Source: Brevundimonas mediterranea
GTDB taxonomy: Bacteria > Pseudomonadota > Alphaproteobacteria > Caulobacterales > Caulobacteraceae
Reading direction: 5' to 3'
NCBI RefSeq assembly: GCF_014196125.1
Contig: NZ_JACIDA010000001.1
Span: 434,001-498,000 of the forward strand
DNA length: 64,000 nucleotides
The translations under genes and the position numbers were made by a program. The notes below the pieces were generated by a model. The model had not been told where the DNA came from and searched no databases. It saw nothing but the letters and a program-made list of their open reading frames with translations. Below are positions 32,813 to 42,973 of this stretch, in pieces (position 1 is the first letter of the stretch; the number at the start of each line of letters is the position of its first letter).

Positions 32813-34866
32813 GCGGCGTAGGGACGGGGACCGGCGGCCGCGCCGCGCGCGATGTCGGCCGAGGTCGTCAGCGGGGCCGATCCCCCGTTCAGCCGGGCCT
32901 TGTAGACCGCCATATTCTCCATCACCCGCATCATATAGTTGCGCGTCTCGGTGAAGGGCGCGCATTCGATGAAGTCGATGGCCGCATTGGAATCGCCGCG
33001 CGGGTCGCCGCAGCGGGCGATCCACTGGTTCGGCCGGGCCGGGCCGGCGTTGTAGCCGACCGTCGCCAGCAGCATGGAGCCGTTGTTGGCGGCCATCAGC
33101 TCGCCCAGGTGATAGCTGCCCAGGGTCATGTTGTAGTCTGGATCCCACAGCTGTTCGGCCGAGAAGCCCATGCCCAGGCGACGGGCGACGCCCGAACCCG
33201 TGGCGGGCAGGAACTGCATCATGCCGCGTGCATCGGCGCCGGAGCGGGCGCGCGGATCGAAGCTGGATTCCTGGCGGGTGATGGCCTGGGTGAACTCCAG
33301 CGGCGCGGCGCCTGCGACCTGGGGCGGGATGCGGATCGGATACATGCGTTCGGGCAGGACGAAGCCGCGCTGGCTGGCGGCGCGGCCGACCATCATGGCG
33401 GTGAAGCCTTCGCCATAGCTGCGGGTCAGGTCCATCAGCAGGGCCAGATCCTCGATGGTCGGCAGGTCGTTGTCGAGCTGATAGGCGAAGACCCGCAGCA
33501 GGCTTGTCTCGCCGGTCTCGCCCAGGATTCGCGTGGCGCGAACAAGCTCATTGGCCTCGAATCGGGCGATGTCGGCCTGGGTCGGCGCAGGCTCTCCCGG
33601 CAATTGCAGGCTCGTCATGCCCGCCTTTTCCGCCGCCAGCTGACCGTAGAAGGTCTGCCAATGCTGGGCGCCGTTGCGGTAATAGCCGAGTGCGGCGTCG
33701 CGCTCGCCCCGCGCCTCGGCCGCCCGGCCCAGCCAGTAATAGGCCCGACCCTGGGTGATCGGGGTCGAGGAGGCGGTGCGCAGGGCCTCGAAATGGCGGG
33801 CGGCGACCTCGGGCTGGTTCAACTTGGTCAGGGCGACCCAGCCGGCGAAGAACTCCGCGTCCACCATCCGGTCGCCGGCGGTGAAGCCGTGGCCGTTCAT
33901 GGCGTCATAGGCGGCGCGCCAGTTTCCCTGCTGCAGGGCGTCGAGATAATAGTTGCGGCGCTCGGTCCACAGGGTGTTCTCGCCGGCCGAATGGGCCGGG
34001 GCGGGCGGCAGATTGGCGAGCAGCGGGAAGGCTTCCGACTGGCGGTTCTGAGAGCGCAGGATTCGCACCCGTTCCAGCGTCACCACCGGATCGGCGGCCT
34101 GGGCGGGCGTCAGGGCGGCGACCACGGCGTCCGGGCTGTAGGCGGTGCGCAGGCTCATGACCGCATTGGCGACGGCCGCCCGTTCCGGCGAGACAAGATC
34201 GAGCATGGCGCGCGTCGCCGGGCCGTGCGGACCGAGCAGCAACATGTTCAGCCGCGCTTCGTGATCGGCCGGGGTCAGTTCGCCGCCCCAGCGCGCGAGG
34301 ATGCGCGATTGCGGCTCGGCGTCGAAGGATCGGGTCCGCCACCAGTCGCGAATTAGGGCGCGGGCCTCGCGGTGACGTCCGCGCTGTTCGAGCGCCGAGG
34401 CGTTGGCGATGGCGCCTTGTACGGTTTCGGGCGGGTGGTCGGAGAAGAGGGCCATGACGGCGTCCGGCGTGGCGCCGACGCGGTCCAGAACCGATTCTGC
34501 GGCGGCGCGACGTGATTCGGCGCGCGGCCAGCCCTTCAAGGCCGTCTGGCCCTGGGCGAGTTCGGCGTAGGAGAGTTGTTCGCCCGAGGTGTCGATCAGG
34601 GCCCACTCGATCAGCTTGCGCGCAGTAGGGTCGCGCATCTGCGAGATCGCAGCCTGGGCGCCGGGTATGTCGCGCGCCCGCGCCGCCGCCAGGCCCTGAC
34701 GGAACAGGGCCGTGTCCTGGTCATCGAGCACGCGGCCCTGATAGGTGGGGCTGTAACCCGGCACGGATTGTGAAACGGCGGAATAGGGAACAGGTTGGCC
34801 GGGAAGGGCGTCCTGCGGGGTCGGGGCGATGACGGCGAGGGCCGCAGCCAGACTGGTCGCGATCAT
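32806..34866 (-). CDS. Soluble lytic murein transglycosylase (Slt70-like)
   Basis: 686 aa from the ATG at 34866, well spaced from AGGAAA; an ATG at 34884 would add six residues. A signal peptide is followed by a long helical superhelix (about residues 50-480) with TPR-like repeats such as GRAYYWLGRAAEARGERDAA, then a C-terminal SLT domain. The catalytic glutamate is in FTQAITRQESSFDPRARSGA, followed by GMMQFLPATG and TVGYNAGPARPNQW. It cleaves peptidoglycan glycan strands to 1,6-anhydro products in the periplasm. Divergent from dapA, whose product feeds diaminopimelate into the same wall. Confidence 0.93.
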   Translation of the reverse strand: MIATSLAAALAVIAPTPQDALPGQPVPYSAVSQSVPGYSPTYQGRVLDDQDTALFRQGLAAARARDIPGAQAAISQMRDPTARKLIEWALIDTSGEQLSYAELAQGQTALKGWPRAESRRAAAESVLDRVGATPDAVMALFSDHPPETVQGAIANASALEQRGRHREARALIRDWWRTRSFDAEPQSRILARWGGELTPADHEARLNMLLLGPHGPATRAMLDLVSPERAAVANAVMSLRTAYSPDAVVAALTPAQAADPVVTLERVRILRSQNRQSEAFPLLANLPPAPAHSAGENTLWTERRNYYLDALQQGNWRAAYDAMNGHGFTAGDRMVDAEFFAGWVALTKLNQPEVAARHFEALRTASSTPITQGRAYYWLGRAAEARGERDAALGYYRNGAQHWQTFYGQLAAEKAGMTSLQLPGEPAPTQADIARFEANELVRATRILGETGETSLLRVFAYQLDNDLPTIEDLALLMDLTRSYGEGFTAMMVGRAASQRGFVLPERMYPIRIPPQVAGAAPLEFTQAITRQESSFDPRARSGADARGMMQFLPATGSGVARRLGMGFSAEQLWDPDYNMTLGSYHLGELMAANNGSMLLATVGYNAGPARPNQWIARCGDPRGDSNAAIDFIECAPFTETRNYMMRVMENMAVYKARLNGGSAPLTTSADIARGAAAGPRPYAAY

Positions 34867-34991
34867 GATATTTCCTGTTCTCATTCATCCCGGTTGCGGC
34901 GAGGCCGCTGGCGACCTAACGTCCCGCGCTCTCAAGACAGAGGTTCTGGACATCCGTCCATCGCCCCTCCCCACGCAGGCTAGCTAGTCCC

Positions 34992-35876
34992 ATGACCGCC
35001 CCCTTGTTCAAGGGCGTGATCACCGCCCTGATCACACCACTTCATGACGGAAACGTGGACGAAGCCGCATTCGCCACGCTCATCGAAAGACAGATCGCCG
35101 CAGGCGTCAGCGGGCTGGTGCCCGTCGGGACGACAGGCGAGGGCGCAAGCATGGACCTGGACGAGCACAAGCATGTGATCGACCTGTGCGTGCGGCTGGT
35201 GGCGGGACGCGTCAGCGTCATCGCCGGCACAGGATCGCCCTACACCAAGGAAGCCATCGACCTGACCCGCCACGCCAAGGCGGTGGGGGCCGATGGAGCC
35301 TTGATCGTCACCCCCTATTACATCCGCCCCTCGCAGGCGGGCATGGCGGCGCATTTCGAGGCCATCGCCGACGCCGTCCAGTTGCCGATTCTGCTCTACA
35401 ACGTGCCGCCGCGGACAGGGGCCGATCTGGCCAATGAGACGGTGGCGCGACTGGCCGCGCATCCGAACATCGTCGGCGTCAAGGACGCCACCGGCGACAT
35501 GGGTCGCGTCAGCTGGATGCGCGCCAACATCGGCGGCCAGTTCGACCTGATCTCGGGCGATGATTCGAGCTATCTGGGTTATCACGCCCATGGCGGGGTC
35601 GGACTGATCTCGGTGGCGTCCAATGTCGCGCCCGAGGCCATGGTCGCCCTGCACAATGCGGCGGCGGCCGGCGATTACGCCACCGCCCGCGACTGGCAGA
35701 ATCGACTGATCGGCCTGTGCAAGGCGCTGTTCCTCGACAATTCTCCGGCGCCGACCAAATACGCCCTGGCTCGGTTGGGCCTGTGCAGCGAGGAGGCGCG
35801 CCTGCCGCTGTCGCCGACCGCTGACGCAGTCAAGCCGCTGATCGACCGCGCCATGGCGGATGCGGGCGTCGTCTGA
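34992..35876 (+). CDS. dapA: 4-hydroxy-tetrahydrodipicolinate synthase
   Basis: 294 aa, exact family size. It condenses pyruvate with aspartate semialdehyde in lysine/diaminopimelate synthesis. Visible: [20 protein letters not shown], the [11 protein letters not shown] loop, proton-relay tyrosine in [13 protein letters not shown] (about residue 133), the Schiff-base lysine in [11 protein letters not shown] (about residue 161), and [20 protein letters not shown]. Its stop shares one base with the smpB start (TGATG), an order common in alphaproteobacteria. Confidence 0.97.
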   Translation: MTAPLFKGVITALITPLHDGNVDEAAFATLIERQIAAGVSGLVPVGTTGEGASMDLDEHKHVIDLCVRLVAGRVSVIAGTGSPYTKEAIDLTRHAKAVGADGALIVTPYYIRPSQAGMAAHFEAIADAVQLPILLYNVPPRTGADLANETVARLAAHPNIVGVKDATGDMGRVSWMRANIGGQFDLISGDDSSYLGYHAHGGVGLISVASNVAPEAMVALHNAAAAGDYATARDWQNRLIGLCKALFLDNSPAPTKYALARLGLCSEEARLPLSPTADAVKPLIDRAMADAGVV

Positions 35877-36349
35877 TGGCGCCGCAGCCGCAGTCGAAGT
35901 CCAAGGTCATCGCCGAGAACCGCCGCGCGCGGTTCGACTATTTCCTTGAGGACAATATCGAGGCGGGCATTCAACTGCTCGGCACCGAGATCAAGGCGCT
36001 GCGGGACGGACGGGCCAATATCGCCGAAAGCTATGCGGCGGTGGAGGGGCGCGAGATCGTCCTGATCAACGCCGACATCCCGCCCTACAAGCAGGCGAAC
36101 CGCTTCAATCACGAGCCGCGCCGACCCCGCAAACTGCTGCTGCACAGGAAGCAGATCGACCGGTTGATCGGGGCGGTGCAGCGCGACGGTCAGACGATCA
36201 TTCCGCTGAAGCTGTATCTGAACGACGCGGGCAAGGCGAAGCTGGAGATCGCTTTGGCCAAGGGCAAGAAGCTGCACGACAAGCGCGAAGCCTCGGCCGA
36301 ACGGGATTGGCAGCGCGACAAGGCCCGTCTGATGCGCGACAAGGGCTGA
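35876..36349 (+). CDS. smpB: SsrA-binding protein SmpB
   Basis: 157 aa. It partners tmRNA in rescuing stalled ribosomes. Signatures: [40 protein letters not shown], the [20 protein letters not shown] strand, and the basic tail [20 protein letters not shown]. No ssrA gene was noticed in the window. Coupled to dapA by a one-base overlap. Confidence 0.97.
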   Translation: MAPQPQSKSKVIAENRRARFDYFLEDNIEAGIQLLGTEIKALRDGRANIAESYAAVEGREIVLINADIPPYKQANRFNHEPRRPRKLLLHRKQIDRLIGAVQRDGQTIIPLKLYLNDAGKAKLEIALAKGKKLHDKREASAERDWQRDKARLMRDKG

Positions 36350-36359
36350 GGTCCGAGCA

Positions 36360-36554
36360 CTACCCTAGCGGCCGGGCGTCCGTGACGCCCGGCAGATCAG
36401 CGAAACCATAGCCGCCCGCGCCTCCGGTCCCTGTGGACGGATGGAAAAGGCCGCCTGTGATCAGGGCCAGGGCCGTGATCACAATCACGAGGATCGCGGC
36501 CAGGATCGCGATTCTGCGCTCGCGTCGCGTGAATAATCCGTCAGTGCGTCGCAT
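36360..36554 (-). CDS. Small single-pass membrane protein, 64 aa
   Basis: The ATG at 36554 has GGGAGG at correct spacing on the minus strand. The product is a basic N terminus (MRRTDGLFTRRERR), one strongly hydrophobic helix (about residues 16-36, IAILAAILVIVITALALITG) and a Gly-rich tail, so the N terminus should face the cytoplasm. No family was recognised. It lies just downstream of smpB on the opposite strand. Shine-Dalgarno plus a clean transmembrane helix argue it is real. Confidence 0.6.
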   Translation of the reverse strand: MRRTDGLFTRRERRIAILAAILVIVITALALITGGLFHPSTGTGGAGGYGFADLPGVTDARPLG

Positions 36555-36654
36555 CGTCCAGCCTCCCGCTGGGAGACGAACGCCGAACGCTCGCCTCTGT
36601 TCCGCCTTATTTCAGCATGGCAGAGTCGTGCGACACGCGAGCAACAGGAGAGGG

Positions 36655-37293
36655 TTAGCGGGCGATGATCTCGCGCGCCCGGTCGAACACCGCCTCGAAC
36701 ATGGCGGGGGTCAGCCGGCCCGTGTTCGTGTTCAGTCGGGAGCAGTGATACGAGTTCAGGATGACGTATCCGCCGGCCTCGCCCTCGGCGCCGTGGCCGG
36801 CCGGCATGGCCGAGGCCGGCCGGCCGAAAGCCTTGAGGATGTTGCGGCGAGAGACGTCGCCCAGGGTCACGATCACCTTCAGATTGGGCAGCAAGGCCAG
36901 GCGGTCGATCAGGAAGGGGCGGCAGGTCGTCTCTTCGATCGGCAGCGGCTTGTTGCCGGGCGGCGCGCAGCGGACCGCGTTGGTGATCATGCAGTCGACC
37001 AGGGTCAGGTCGTCGTCGCCGTTCGGATCATAATGGCCGTGGGCGAAGCCGGCCTTTTTCAGGGTGTCGTACAGCAGCCAGCCGGCGTGATCGCCGGTGA
37101 AGGGCCGCCCCGTGCGATTGGCGCCGGTGCGGCCGGGCGCGAGACCCGCGACCAGCAGTCGGGCGTTCGGATCGCCGAAGGACGGGGCGGGGCCGTTCCA
37201 CCAGTCGGGGTTCTGGCGCGCGTTCTCCTGGCGATACTCGACCAGGCGCGGGCACAGGGGGCAGTCGCGGGGGGGCTCGGGCCTCAGGATCAT
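36655..37293 (-). CDS. Uracil-DNA glycosylase, family 5 (UDGb)
   Basis: 212 aa. It removes uracil (and in this family hypoxanthine or xanthine) from DNA. N-terminal iron-sulfur-type cysteines in RDCPLCPRLVEYRQ; motif 1 VAGLAPGRTGANRTGRPFTG, the family-5 form lacking the usual catalytic polar residue; TNAVRCAPPGNKPLP with another cysteine; VTLGDVSRR; and motif 2-like LNSYHCSRLNTNTGRLTP. Its start overlaps the NYN-domain gene stop by 4 bp (ATGA), so the two are one operon. Confidence 0.92.
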   Translation of the reverse strand: MILRPEPPRDCPLCPRLVEYRQENARQNPDWWNGPAPSFGDPNARLLVAGLAPGRTGANRTGRPFTGDHAGWLLYDTLKKAGFAHGHYDPNGDDDLTLVDCMITNAVRCAPPGNKPLPIEETTCRPFLIDRLALLPNLKVIVTLGDVSRRNILKAFGRPASAMPAGHGAEGEAGGYVILNSYHCSRLNTNTGRLTPAMFEAVFDRAREIIAR

Positions 37294-37832
37294 TGACCGG
37301 CGCCCGTCTTGGGGCGGCCGAACTCGGCCATCAGGTCGTTCAGGTCGAGGAAGGCGTCGGCTTGGCGGCGCAGTTCATCGGCAATATGCGGCGGCTGGGT
37401 CTTCTGGGTCGAGACCACGGTGACGCGCACGCCCCGGGCCTGGACCGCCTGGACCAGCCGTCGGAAATCGCCGTCGCCCGAAAACAGCACGACATGATCT
37501 AGGTGCGGGGCTAGCTCCAGCATGTCCACCGCGATCTCGATATCCATATTCCCCTTGATGCGGCTGTGGCCTTGACCGTCGGTGAACCGCTTCACCGGCT
37601 TGGTCACGACCGAAAAGCCGTTGTAGTCCAGCCAGTCCACCAGAGGCTTCACCGGCGAGAACTCTTCGCCCTCGACCACCGCCGTGTAATAATAGGCGCG
37701 CGTCAGGACGGATTTCTCGCGGAACCAGTCCAGCATCCGCTTGAAGTCCATATCGTGCTGCAAGGCGCGGGCGGCGGAATAGAGGTTCGAGCCGTCGATG
37801 AAGATCGCCAGGCGGTCGGTGGAATGAAACAT
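37290..37832 (-). CDS. NYN-domain protein (LabA/DUF88 family)
   Basis: 180 aa from the ATG at 37832, where family similarity begins (LAIFIDGSNLYSAAR). The NYN domain is a PIN-like nuclease fold; conserved acids are in FIDGSN, KGNMDIEIAVDML and LFSGDGDFRRLVQAVQARG. Relatives are predicted RNases, and cyanobacterial LabA affects clock output. A role in RNA turnover is inferred from the fold. The start shares CATG (37830-37833) with the divergent folK, and its stop overlaps the glycosylase start. The longer frame upstream lies over folK and is a shadow. Confidence 0.88.
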   Translation of the reverse strand: MFHSTDRLAIFIDGSNLYSAARALQHDMDFKRMLDWFREKSVLTRAYYYTAVVEGEEFSPVKPLVDWLDYNGFSVVTKPVKRFTDGQGHSRIKGNMDIEIAVDMLELAPHLDHVVLFSGDGDFRRLVQAVQARGVRVTVVSTQKTQPPHIADELRRQADAFLDLNDLMAEFGRPKTGAGQ

Positions 37833-38406
37833 GGTCGAGGCCGTCAAAAGGAATGAAGAAAATGGCGCCCGGCCGGACGCCGCAGTCGATGTGGGAATCG
37901 ACGGCGCCCCCGATCTGGACGCCGCAGTCATCGTGGCGCTGGGCTGTAATGACAAGGGGGTCTGGGCCTCCTGCCGCGAGGCGCTGGACGCCGCCTTGGC
38001 GCGTTTTCGCAGCGAGGGCATCGATGTGGTGGCTCGGTCGTCGTGGTGGTCGTCCATGGCTTGGCCCGATCCGCAGGACCCGCCGTTCCTGAACGGGGTG
38101 GTCATCGTCGCCACGCGCCATGACCCCCACGACCTGATGGCGGCCCTGGGGCGGATCGAGGATGTCTTCGGCCGTCAGCGGTCGGTCCGCAACGCCCCGC
38201 GCACGCTGGATCTGGACCTGATCGCCTATGGGCGGCTAAGCGGCGATCTGGACGGACTGATCCTGCCGCACCCCCGCGCGGCCGAGCGCCGCTTCGTGAT
38301 GGGGCCGATTGCCGAGATCGCGCCGGACTGGGTCCATCCCCACGGCGGGCTGGCCCAGGCCCTGGCGGCTTCGGCGACGGTGGGGCGCGACGCCCATCCG
38401 GTCTGA
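37831..38406 (+). CDS. folK: 2-amino-4-hydroxy-6-hydroxymethyldihydropteridine diphosphokinase
   Basis: 191 aa from the ATG at 37831. It transfers pyrophosphate from ATP to the pterin in folate synthesis. Visible: AAVIVALGCNDKGVWASCRE (usually ALGSN), FLNGVVIVAT, and the signature RSVRNAPRTLDLDLIAYGRL followed by ILPHPRAAERRFVMGPIAEI. The first 30 residues are not conserved, so the start could instead be the in-frame GTG at 37891; GGTGGA upstream of 37831 supports the ATG. If 37831 is right, folK and the divergent NYN gene share the start tetranucleotide CATG. Confidence 0.93.
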   Translation: MVEAVKRNEENGARPDAAVDVGIDGAPDLDAAVIVALGCNDKGVWASCREALDAALARFRSEGIDVVARSSWWSSMAWPDPQDPPFLNGVVIVATRHDPHDLMAALGRIEDVFGRQRSVRNAPRTLDLDLIAYGRLSGDLDGLILPHPRAAERRFVMGPIAEIAPDWVHPHGGLAQALAASATVGRDAHPV

Positions 38407-38490
38407 GGCCGCACTTTCGCCGCTCTGGCGTTGCAAAAGTCAGTCCCTATCTGTATTTCACGCGGTTCTCCCCCGCGTTCGAGGAATTTC

Positions 38491-38850
38491 ATGGCCCGCG
38501 TCACCGTCGAAGACTGCATCGAAAAGGTACCGAACCGCTTTGGTCTGGTGCTGATGGCCGGCCACCGCGCCCGCAGCATCGCCAATGGCGCCGCCCTGAC
38601 GATCGACCGCGACAACGACAAGAACCCGGTCGTGGCCCTGCGCGAAATCGCCGACGACACCGTCGTGCCGGATGAACTGCGCGAGACCATCATCACCACG
38701 CTGCAACGCGTCGATGAGCGCACCGAAGCCGAGGACGAGGCCGAAACCGTCGCCCTGCTGGCCGAACCGCAACACATGAACATGGCCGAGGCCGAGCTGA
38801 TCCGCGCGCTGCAAAGCGACCGCGACGGCGGTCAGGAGGAGCGGTACTGA
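38491..38850 (+). CDS. rpoZ: RNA polymerase omega subunit
   Basis: 119 aa. Omega binds the beta' subunit and forms part of a ppGpp site on RNA polymerase. Sequence: [55 protein letters not shown], then an acidic C-terminal tail typical of alphaproteobacteria. GAGGAA precedes the ATG. Its last codons contain the AGGAGG that appears to serve the downstream Rel/SpoT gene. Confidence 0.97.
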   Translation: MARVTVEDCIEKVPNRFGLVLMAGHRARSIANGAALTIDRDNDKNPVVALREIADDTVVPDELRETIITTLQRVDERTEAEDEAETVALLAEPQHMNMAEAELIRALQSDRDGGQEERY

Positions 38851-41141
38851 CGCCCGAGGGAGCCCCTGGCGTCACTATCCTGCCGGCGCGGACCGAGACG
38901 GTTCCGCCGGCGCCCCAAACTGCAAACAAAAACGACCCTGTTTCGACGACTGCAGAACCGGCGCCCGCCATCAAGCGTGCGCCGGTTCTTCGTCAGTTCG
39001 AGCTGATCGAGGCCGTCAAGGCCTATGACCCGACCGCCGACGAAGCGCTGCTGAACCGCGCCTATGTCTATGCGATGAAGATGCACGGCTCGCAGATGCG
39101 GGCCTCGGGCGATCCCTATTTCGCCCACCCGATTCAGGTCGCGGGCATACTGACCGACTACAAGCTCGACACCGCCACCATCGTCACGGCCCTGCTGCAC
39201 GACGTGGTCGAGGACACCTCGGCGACGCGTGACGACATCGCCCAGATGTTCGGCGAAGAGGTCGCCGTTCTGGTCGAAGGCGTGACCAAGCTGAGCCGGC
39301 TGGAGCTTCAGGCGGAGCACACCCGTCAGGCCGAGAACCTGCGGAAATTCATCCTGGCGATCAGCCGGGACGTGCGGGTGCTGCTGGTCAAGCTGGCCGA
39401 CCGGCTGCACAACATGCGCACCCTCCAGTACGTCAAGCCGGAGAAGCGCGAGCGGATCAGCCGCGAGACCCTGGAAGTCTATGCCCCGCTGGGACGGTCG
39501 ATCGGCATCCATTCGATCGCGTCCGAGCTGGAAGAACTGGCCTTCACCCATCTGAATCCGACCGCCAAGACCGCCATCGAACGGCGGCTGGAGGCGTTGA
39601 AGCTGGAACACGGTCGCGCCATCGAAGGCGTGTCCGGCGAGGTCGAGCGGGTGCTGTCCGAGGCGGGCGTCGGCGCCCATGTGTTCGGGCGGCAGAAGAC
39701 GCCCTATTCGATCTGGCGTAAGCTGCAGCGCAAGTCGGTGGGCTTCTCGTCCCTGTCCGACATCTATGGTTTCCGGGTCATCGTCGAGGCGGAAGACGAC
39801 TGTTATCGCGCCCTGGGCGTCATCCACCGCGAATGGCCGATGGTGCCGGAGCGGTTCAAGGATTTCATCTCGACGCCCAAGTCGAACAACTATCGCTCGC
39901 TTCACACCACCGTGGTCGGACCGCGCGGCCTCCGGATCGAGATGCAGATCCGCACCGAGGCGATGGACCGCGTGGCGGAAGACGGGGTGGCGGCCCACTG
40001 GCGCTACAAGAACAAGTCCTATGGCTTCGACCATGAAGCCATGGCCAAGGGTGGCGGACGCGACCCGCTGCAGAACCTGCGCCATCTCGTTCAGGTGATC
40101 GAACACGGCGAGGGCGGGGAAGACTGGGTCGAACACGCCAAGCTCGAAATGTACCTGGACCAGGTGTTCGTCTTTACCCCCAAGGGGCGGCTGGTGACCT
40201 TGCCGCGCGGCGGCATGCCGCTGGACTTCGCCTACGCCGTCCACACCGAGGTCGGGGACACGGCCGTGGGGGTGAAGGTCAACGGCGAACTGAAGCCGAT
40301 GCGGACGCCGCTTCAGAACGGCGACGTGATCGAGATCATCCGCGGGGCCAAACGCGAAGTGCCCGCCGACTGGCGCAGTCTGACCGTCACCGGCCGGGCC
40401 CGCTCGGCCATCCGTCGGCACATTCGGACCTCGGAACGCGAGGAGTTCGTGAAATTGGGCCGGGTGGCGCTGCAGCAGACCCTGGCGCGGATCGACAAGA
40501 CCCTGGCCGAGGTGTCGCTGAAGCCGATCCTGGAAACCCTGGCGGTCGCCGGCGATGATGATGTGTTCGAAAGCCTGGGCCGCGGCCGTCTGTCGCCGAC
40601 GGCGGTGGCGGAGACCCTTTTCCCGGCCTTGAAGGGGCGGCTGAAGGCCGGACCCGAGAAACAGCGGATCGAAAGCGACACCGCGCGTCTGTTCGTGCGC
40701 GGCGGCGGACTGACGCCGGGCGTCAGCGTCCATTTCGGTCAGTGCTGCACCCCGGTGCCGGGCGATCGGATTGTCGGCATTCTGGAGCCGGAGATCGGCC
40801 TGACGGTCCATACGATCGACTGCCAGTCCCTGGCGGCCTTCGCCGATGACGACTCGGTCTGGCACGACCTGCAGTGGACGCCCCAGGCCGAGACAGACGC
40901 CGTGGCGGCGGTTCGACTGAATGCGACCATTCGCAACGCGCCGGGGGTGCTGGGGCAGGTGACGACCCTGATCGGCGAGGCGGGCGGCAATATCATCAAC
41001 CTGTCCATGGCCTATCGCCAGCAGGATTTCTTCGATGTGACCATCGACGTCGAGGTCGAGGACGCCAAACACGCGACCATGCTCATGGCGGCGCTGCGGG
41101 CCAATCCGTCCGTCGACAACGTGGATCGCGGTCGAGGCTGA
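38847..41141 (+). CDS. spoT: Bifunctional (p)ppGpp synthetase/hydrolase, RelA/SpoT family, apparent CTG start
   Basis: 764 aa if translation begins at CTG 38847. It makes and degrades ppGpp, the stringent-response signal. Domains: HD hydrolase (about residues 80-235; [31 protein letters not shown]), synthetase ([39 protein letters not shown]-like [20 protein letters not shown]), TGS ([20 protein letters not shown]) and C-terminal ACT. No ATG, GTG or TTG occurs in frame before 39075, and that ATG would cut off the first HD helix ([16 protein letters not shown]). CTG 38847 overlaps the rpoZ stop (CTGA) and lies 7 nt after AGGAGG, ideal for reinitiation. Confidence 0.9.
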   Translation: MTPEGAPGVTILPARTETVPPAPQTANKNDPVSTTAEPAPAIKRAPVLRQFELIEAVKAYDPTADEALLNRAYVYAMKMHGSQMRASGDPYFAHPIQVAGILTDYKLDTATIVTALLHDVVEDTSATRDDIAQMFGEEVAVLVEGVTKLSRLELQAEHTRQAENLRKFILAISRDVRVLLVKLADRLHNMRTLQYVKPEKRERISRETLEVYAPLGRSIGIHSIASELEELAFTHLNPTAKTAIERRLEALKLEHGRAIEGVSGEVERVLSEAGVGAHVFGRQKTPYSIWRKLQRKSVGFSSLSDIYGFRVIVEAEDDCYRALGVIHREWPMVPERFKDFISTPKSNNYRSLHTTVVGPRGLRIEMQIRTEAMDRVAEDGVAAHWRYKNKSYGFDHEAMAKGGGRDPLQNLRHLVQVIEHGEGGEDWVEHAKLEMYLDQVFVFTPKGRLVTLPRGGMPLDFAYAVHTEVGDTAVGVKVNGELKPMRTPLQNGDVIEIIRGAKREVPADWRSLTVTGRARSAIRRHIRTSEREEFVKLGRVALQQTLARIDKTLAEVSLKPILETLAVAGDDDVFESLGRGRLSPTAVAETLFPALKGRLKAGPEKQRIESDTARLFVRGGGLTPGVSVHFGQCCTPVPGDRIVGILEPEIGLTVHTIDCQSLAAFADDDSVWHDLQWTPQAETDAVAAVRLNATIRNAPGVLGQVTTLIGEAGGNIINLSMAYRQQDFFDVTIDVEVEDAKHATMLMAALRANPSVDNVDRGRG

Positions 41142-41179
41142 GCCTTGGACTCGACGGTTCGAGGCGCTAAGACCGCGCC

Positions 41180-41764
41180 ATGAACACCCAAGACGTCCTC
41201 AACGAATTCCGTGACGCCGGCGCCCTGCGCGAAGGCCATTTCGTCCTGTCTTCCGGACTGCACAGCCCGGTCTTCCTGCAGAAGAACCTGGTCTTCATGC
41301 AGACGGACCGCTGTGAGCGCCTGTGCAAGGCGCTGGCCGACAAGATCGTCGCGACCGTGGGGCCGGTGGATGTCGCCATTTCGCCGGCGGTCGGCGGGAT
41401 TATTCCGGGATATGAGACCGCGCGTCACCTGGGCGTGCCCTCGATGTATGTCGAGCGGGAAGGCGGGCAGTTCAAGCTGCGGCGCGGGTTCTCGGTCGAG
41501 CCGGGGCAGAAGGTTGTGATGGTCGAGGACATCGTCACCACGGGCCTGTCGTCGCGCGAATGCATCGCCGCCATCCAGGCTGCGGGAGGCGAAGTGGTCG
41601 CGGCCGCCTGTATCGTGGATCGGTCGGGCGGCAAGGCGGACGTCGGCGTGCCCCTGATCGCCCTGGCCTCGCTGGAAGTGCCGGCCTATCCGGCCGACGC
41701 CTTGCCGCCGGAATTGGCGGCTCTGCCGGTCGAGGATCCCGGCAGCCGCAGACTTTCGAAGTGA
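41180..41764 (+). CDS. pyrE: Orotate phosphoribosyltransferase
   Basis: 194 aa. It joins orotate to PRPP to give OMP in pyrimidine synthesis. Visible: [20 protein letters not shown], the substrate loop [20 protein letters not shown], and the PRPP-binding signature [20 protein letters not shown]. The long-form, alphaproteobacterial type. Follows the ppGpp gene by 38 bp in the conserved rpoZ-rel-pyrE-pdxJ order. Confidence 0.97.
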   Translation: MNTQDVLNEFRDAGALREGHFVLSSGLHSPVFLQKNLVFMQTDRCERLCKALADKIVATVGPVDVAISPAVGGIIPGYETARHLGVPSMYVEREGGQFKLRRGFSVEPGQKVVMVEDIVTTGLSSRECIAAIQAAGGEVVAAACIVDRSGGKADVGVPLIALASLEVPAYPADALPPELAALPVEDPGSRRLSK

Positions 41765-41788
41765 TGTTCGGTTTGGCGAGGAACTGGG

Positions 41789-42529
41789 ATGCGTGAGCGG
41801 GTCAGGCTGGGCGTCAACATCGATCATGTCGCCACCGTGCGGAATGCGCGGGGCGGGACGCATCCCGATCCGGCCCGTGCCGCCGAGGCGGCGCTGGCCG
41901 CCGGCGCCGACGGCATCACGGCCCATCTGCGCGAGGACCGTCGCCATATCACCGACGCCGACATCGATGTTCTGAGCGCCCTGTGCGCGCGGGCGGGCAA
42001 GCCCCTGAATTTCGAGATGGCGGTGACGGAGGAGATGCTGGCCATCGCCCTGCGCCATCGGCCCCACGCCGCCTGTCTGGTGCCCGAACGGCGCGAGGAG
42101 GTCACGACCGAGGGCGGTCTGGCCGTGGCGGGGCATGAGGCGCGGATCGCGCCGGTGGCTCAGGCCTTGGCCGAGGCGGGCATCCGGGTGTCCCTGTTCA
42201 TCGAACCGTCGGAAGACCAGGTCGAGGCCGCCGCCGCCGTCGGCGCTCAGGTGGTGGAGTTCCACACCGGCCGCTACTGCCTGCTGACCGATCCCGGCGA
42301 GCGGGAGGTCGAGTTCGAACGGATCGCCGCCGCCGCCGCCCAGGCCGACATCCTGGGGCTTGAGGTCCATGCCGGCCATGGGCTGGACTACGATACGGCG
42401 CCGCGCATGCTGGCGATCCCCGAAGTTCGAGAGCTGAATATCGGCCATTTCCTGATCGGCGAGTCCATCTTCGTCGGCCTGGATTCCGCGATCCGACGTA
42501 TGCGGGCGGCGATGGACGCTGCCCTGTGA
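41789..42529 (+). CDS. pdxJ: Pyridoxine 5'-phosphate synthase
   Basis: 246 aa. It condenses 1-deoxyxylulose 5-phosphate and 3-amino-2-oxopropyl phosphate to PNP, the last ring-forming step of vitamin B6 synthesis. TIM barrel with [62 protein letters not shown] and the closing [27 protein letters not shown] precedes the ATG. Its stop overlaps the acpS GTG start (GTGA). Confidence 0.97.
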   Translation: MRERVRLGVNIDHVATVRNARGGTHPDPARAAEAALAAGADGITAHLREDRRHITDADIDVLSALCARAGKPLNFEMAVTEEMLAIALRHRPHAACLVPERREEVTTEGGLAVAGHEARIAPVAQALAEAGIRVSLFIEPSEDQVEAAAAVGAQVVEFHTGRYCLLTDPGEREVEFERIAAAAAQADILGLEVHAGHGLDYDTAPRMLAIPEVRELNIGHFLIGESIFVGLDSAIRRMRAAMDAAL

Positions 42530-42927
42530 TCATCGGCGTCGGCGCGGACCTGTCGGATATTCGCCGGATCCAGGCCTCGCTGGATCGGTTCGGCGAGCGG
42601 TTCAAGCAGCGCTGTTTCACCGAAATCGAGCGGACGCGGTCGGATCGCAAGCCTGACGCCGCCTGGAGTTACGCCAAGCGGTTCGCCGCCAAGGAGGCCT
42701 GCGCCAAGGCCCTGGGCACCGGGATGCGAGCCGATGTCTATTGGCGCGACATGGGGGTGGTGAACCTGCGCTCCGGTCAGCCGACCCTGGCCCTGACGGG
42801 ACATGCCGCCGACCATCTGGCGCGATTGACGCCGGCGGGTCATGAGGCGAGGATTCACCTGACCCTTAGCGATGAACACCCCTATGCACTCGCCTTCGTG
42901 GTGATCGAAGCCTTGCCGCTGTCGTAA
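42526..42927 (+). CDS. acpS: Holo-[acyl-carrier-protein] synthase
   Basis: 133 aa, GTG start overlapping pdxJ. It attaches 4'-phosphopantetheine from CoA to the acyl carrier protein. Signatures: [30 protein letters not shown], and the magnesium/CoA motif [20 protein letters not shown], then [19 protein letters not shown]. Part of the pdxJ-acpS-lepB-rnc-era run. Confidence 0.96.
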   Translation: MIIGVGADLSDIRRIQASLDRFGERFKQRCFTEIERTRSDRKPDAAWSYAKRFAAKEACAKALGTGMRADVYWRDMGVVNLRSGQPTLALTGHAADHLARLTPAGHEARIHLTLSDEHPYALAFVVIEALPLS

Positions 42928-42973
42928 TCGCGATATACCCGTCACGAGACGACCGCGCAGACGCGGCAAGGGG

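Noticed and set aside
39075..41141. Rel/SpoT start at the first in-frame ATG
   Set aside because: It would delete the first HD helix and leave a 225-nt leader with coding character after rpoZ; CTG 38847 fits better.
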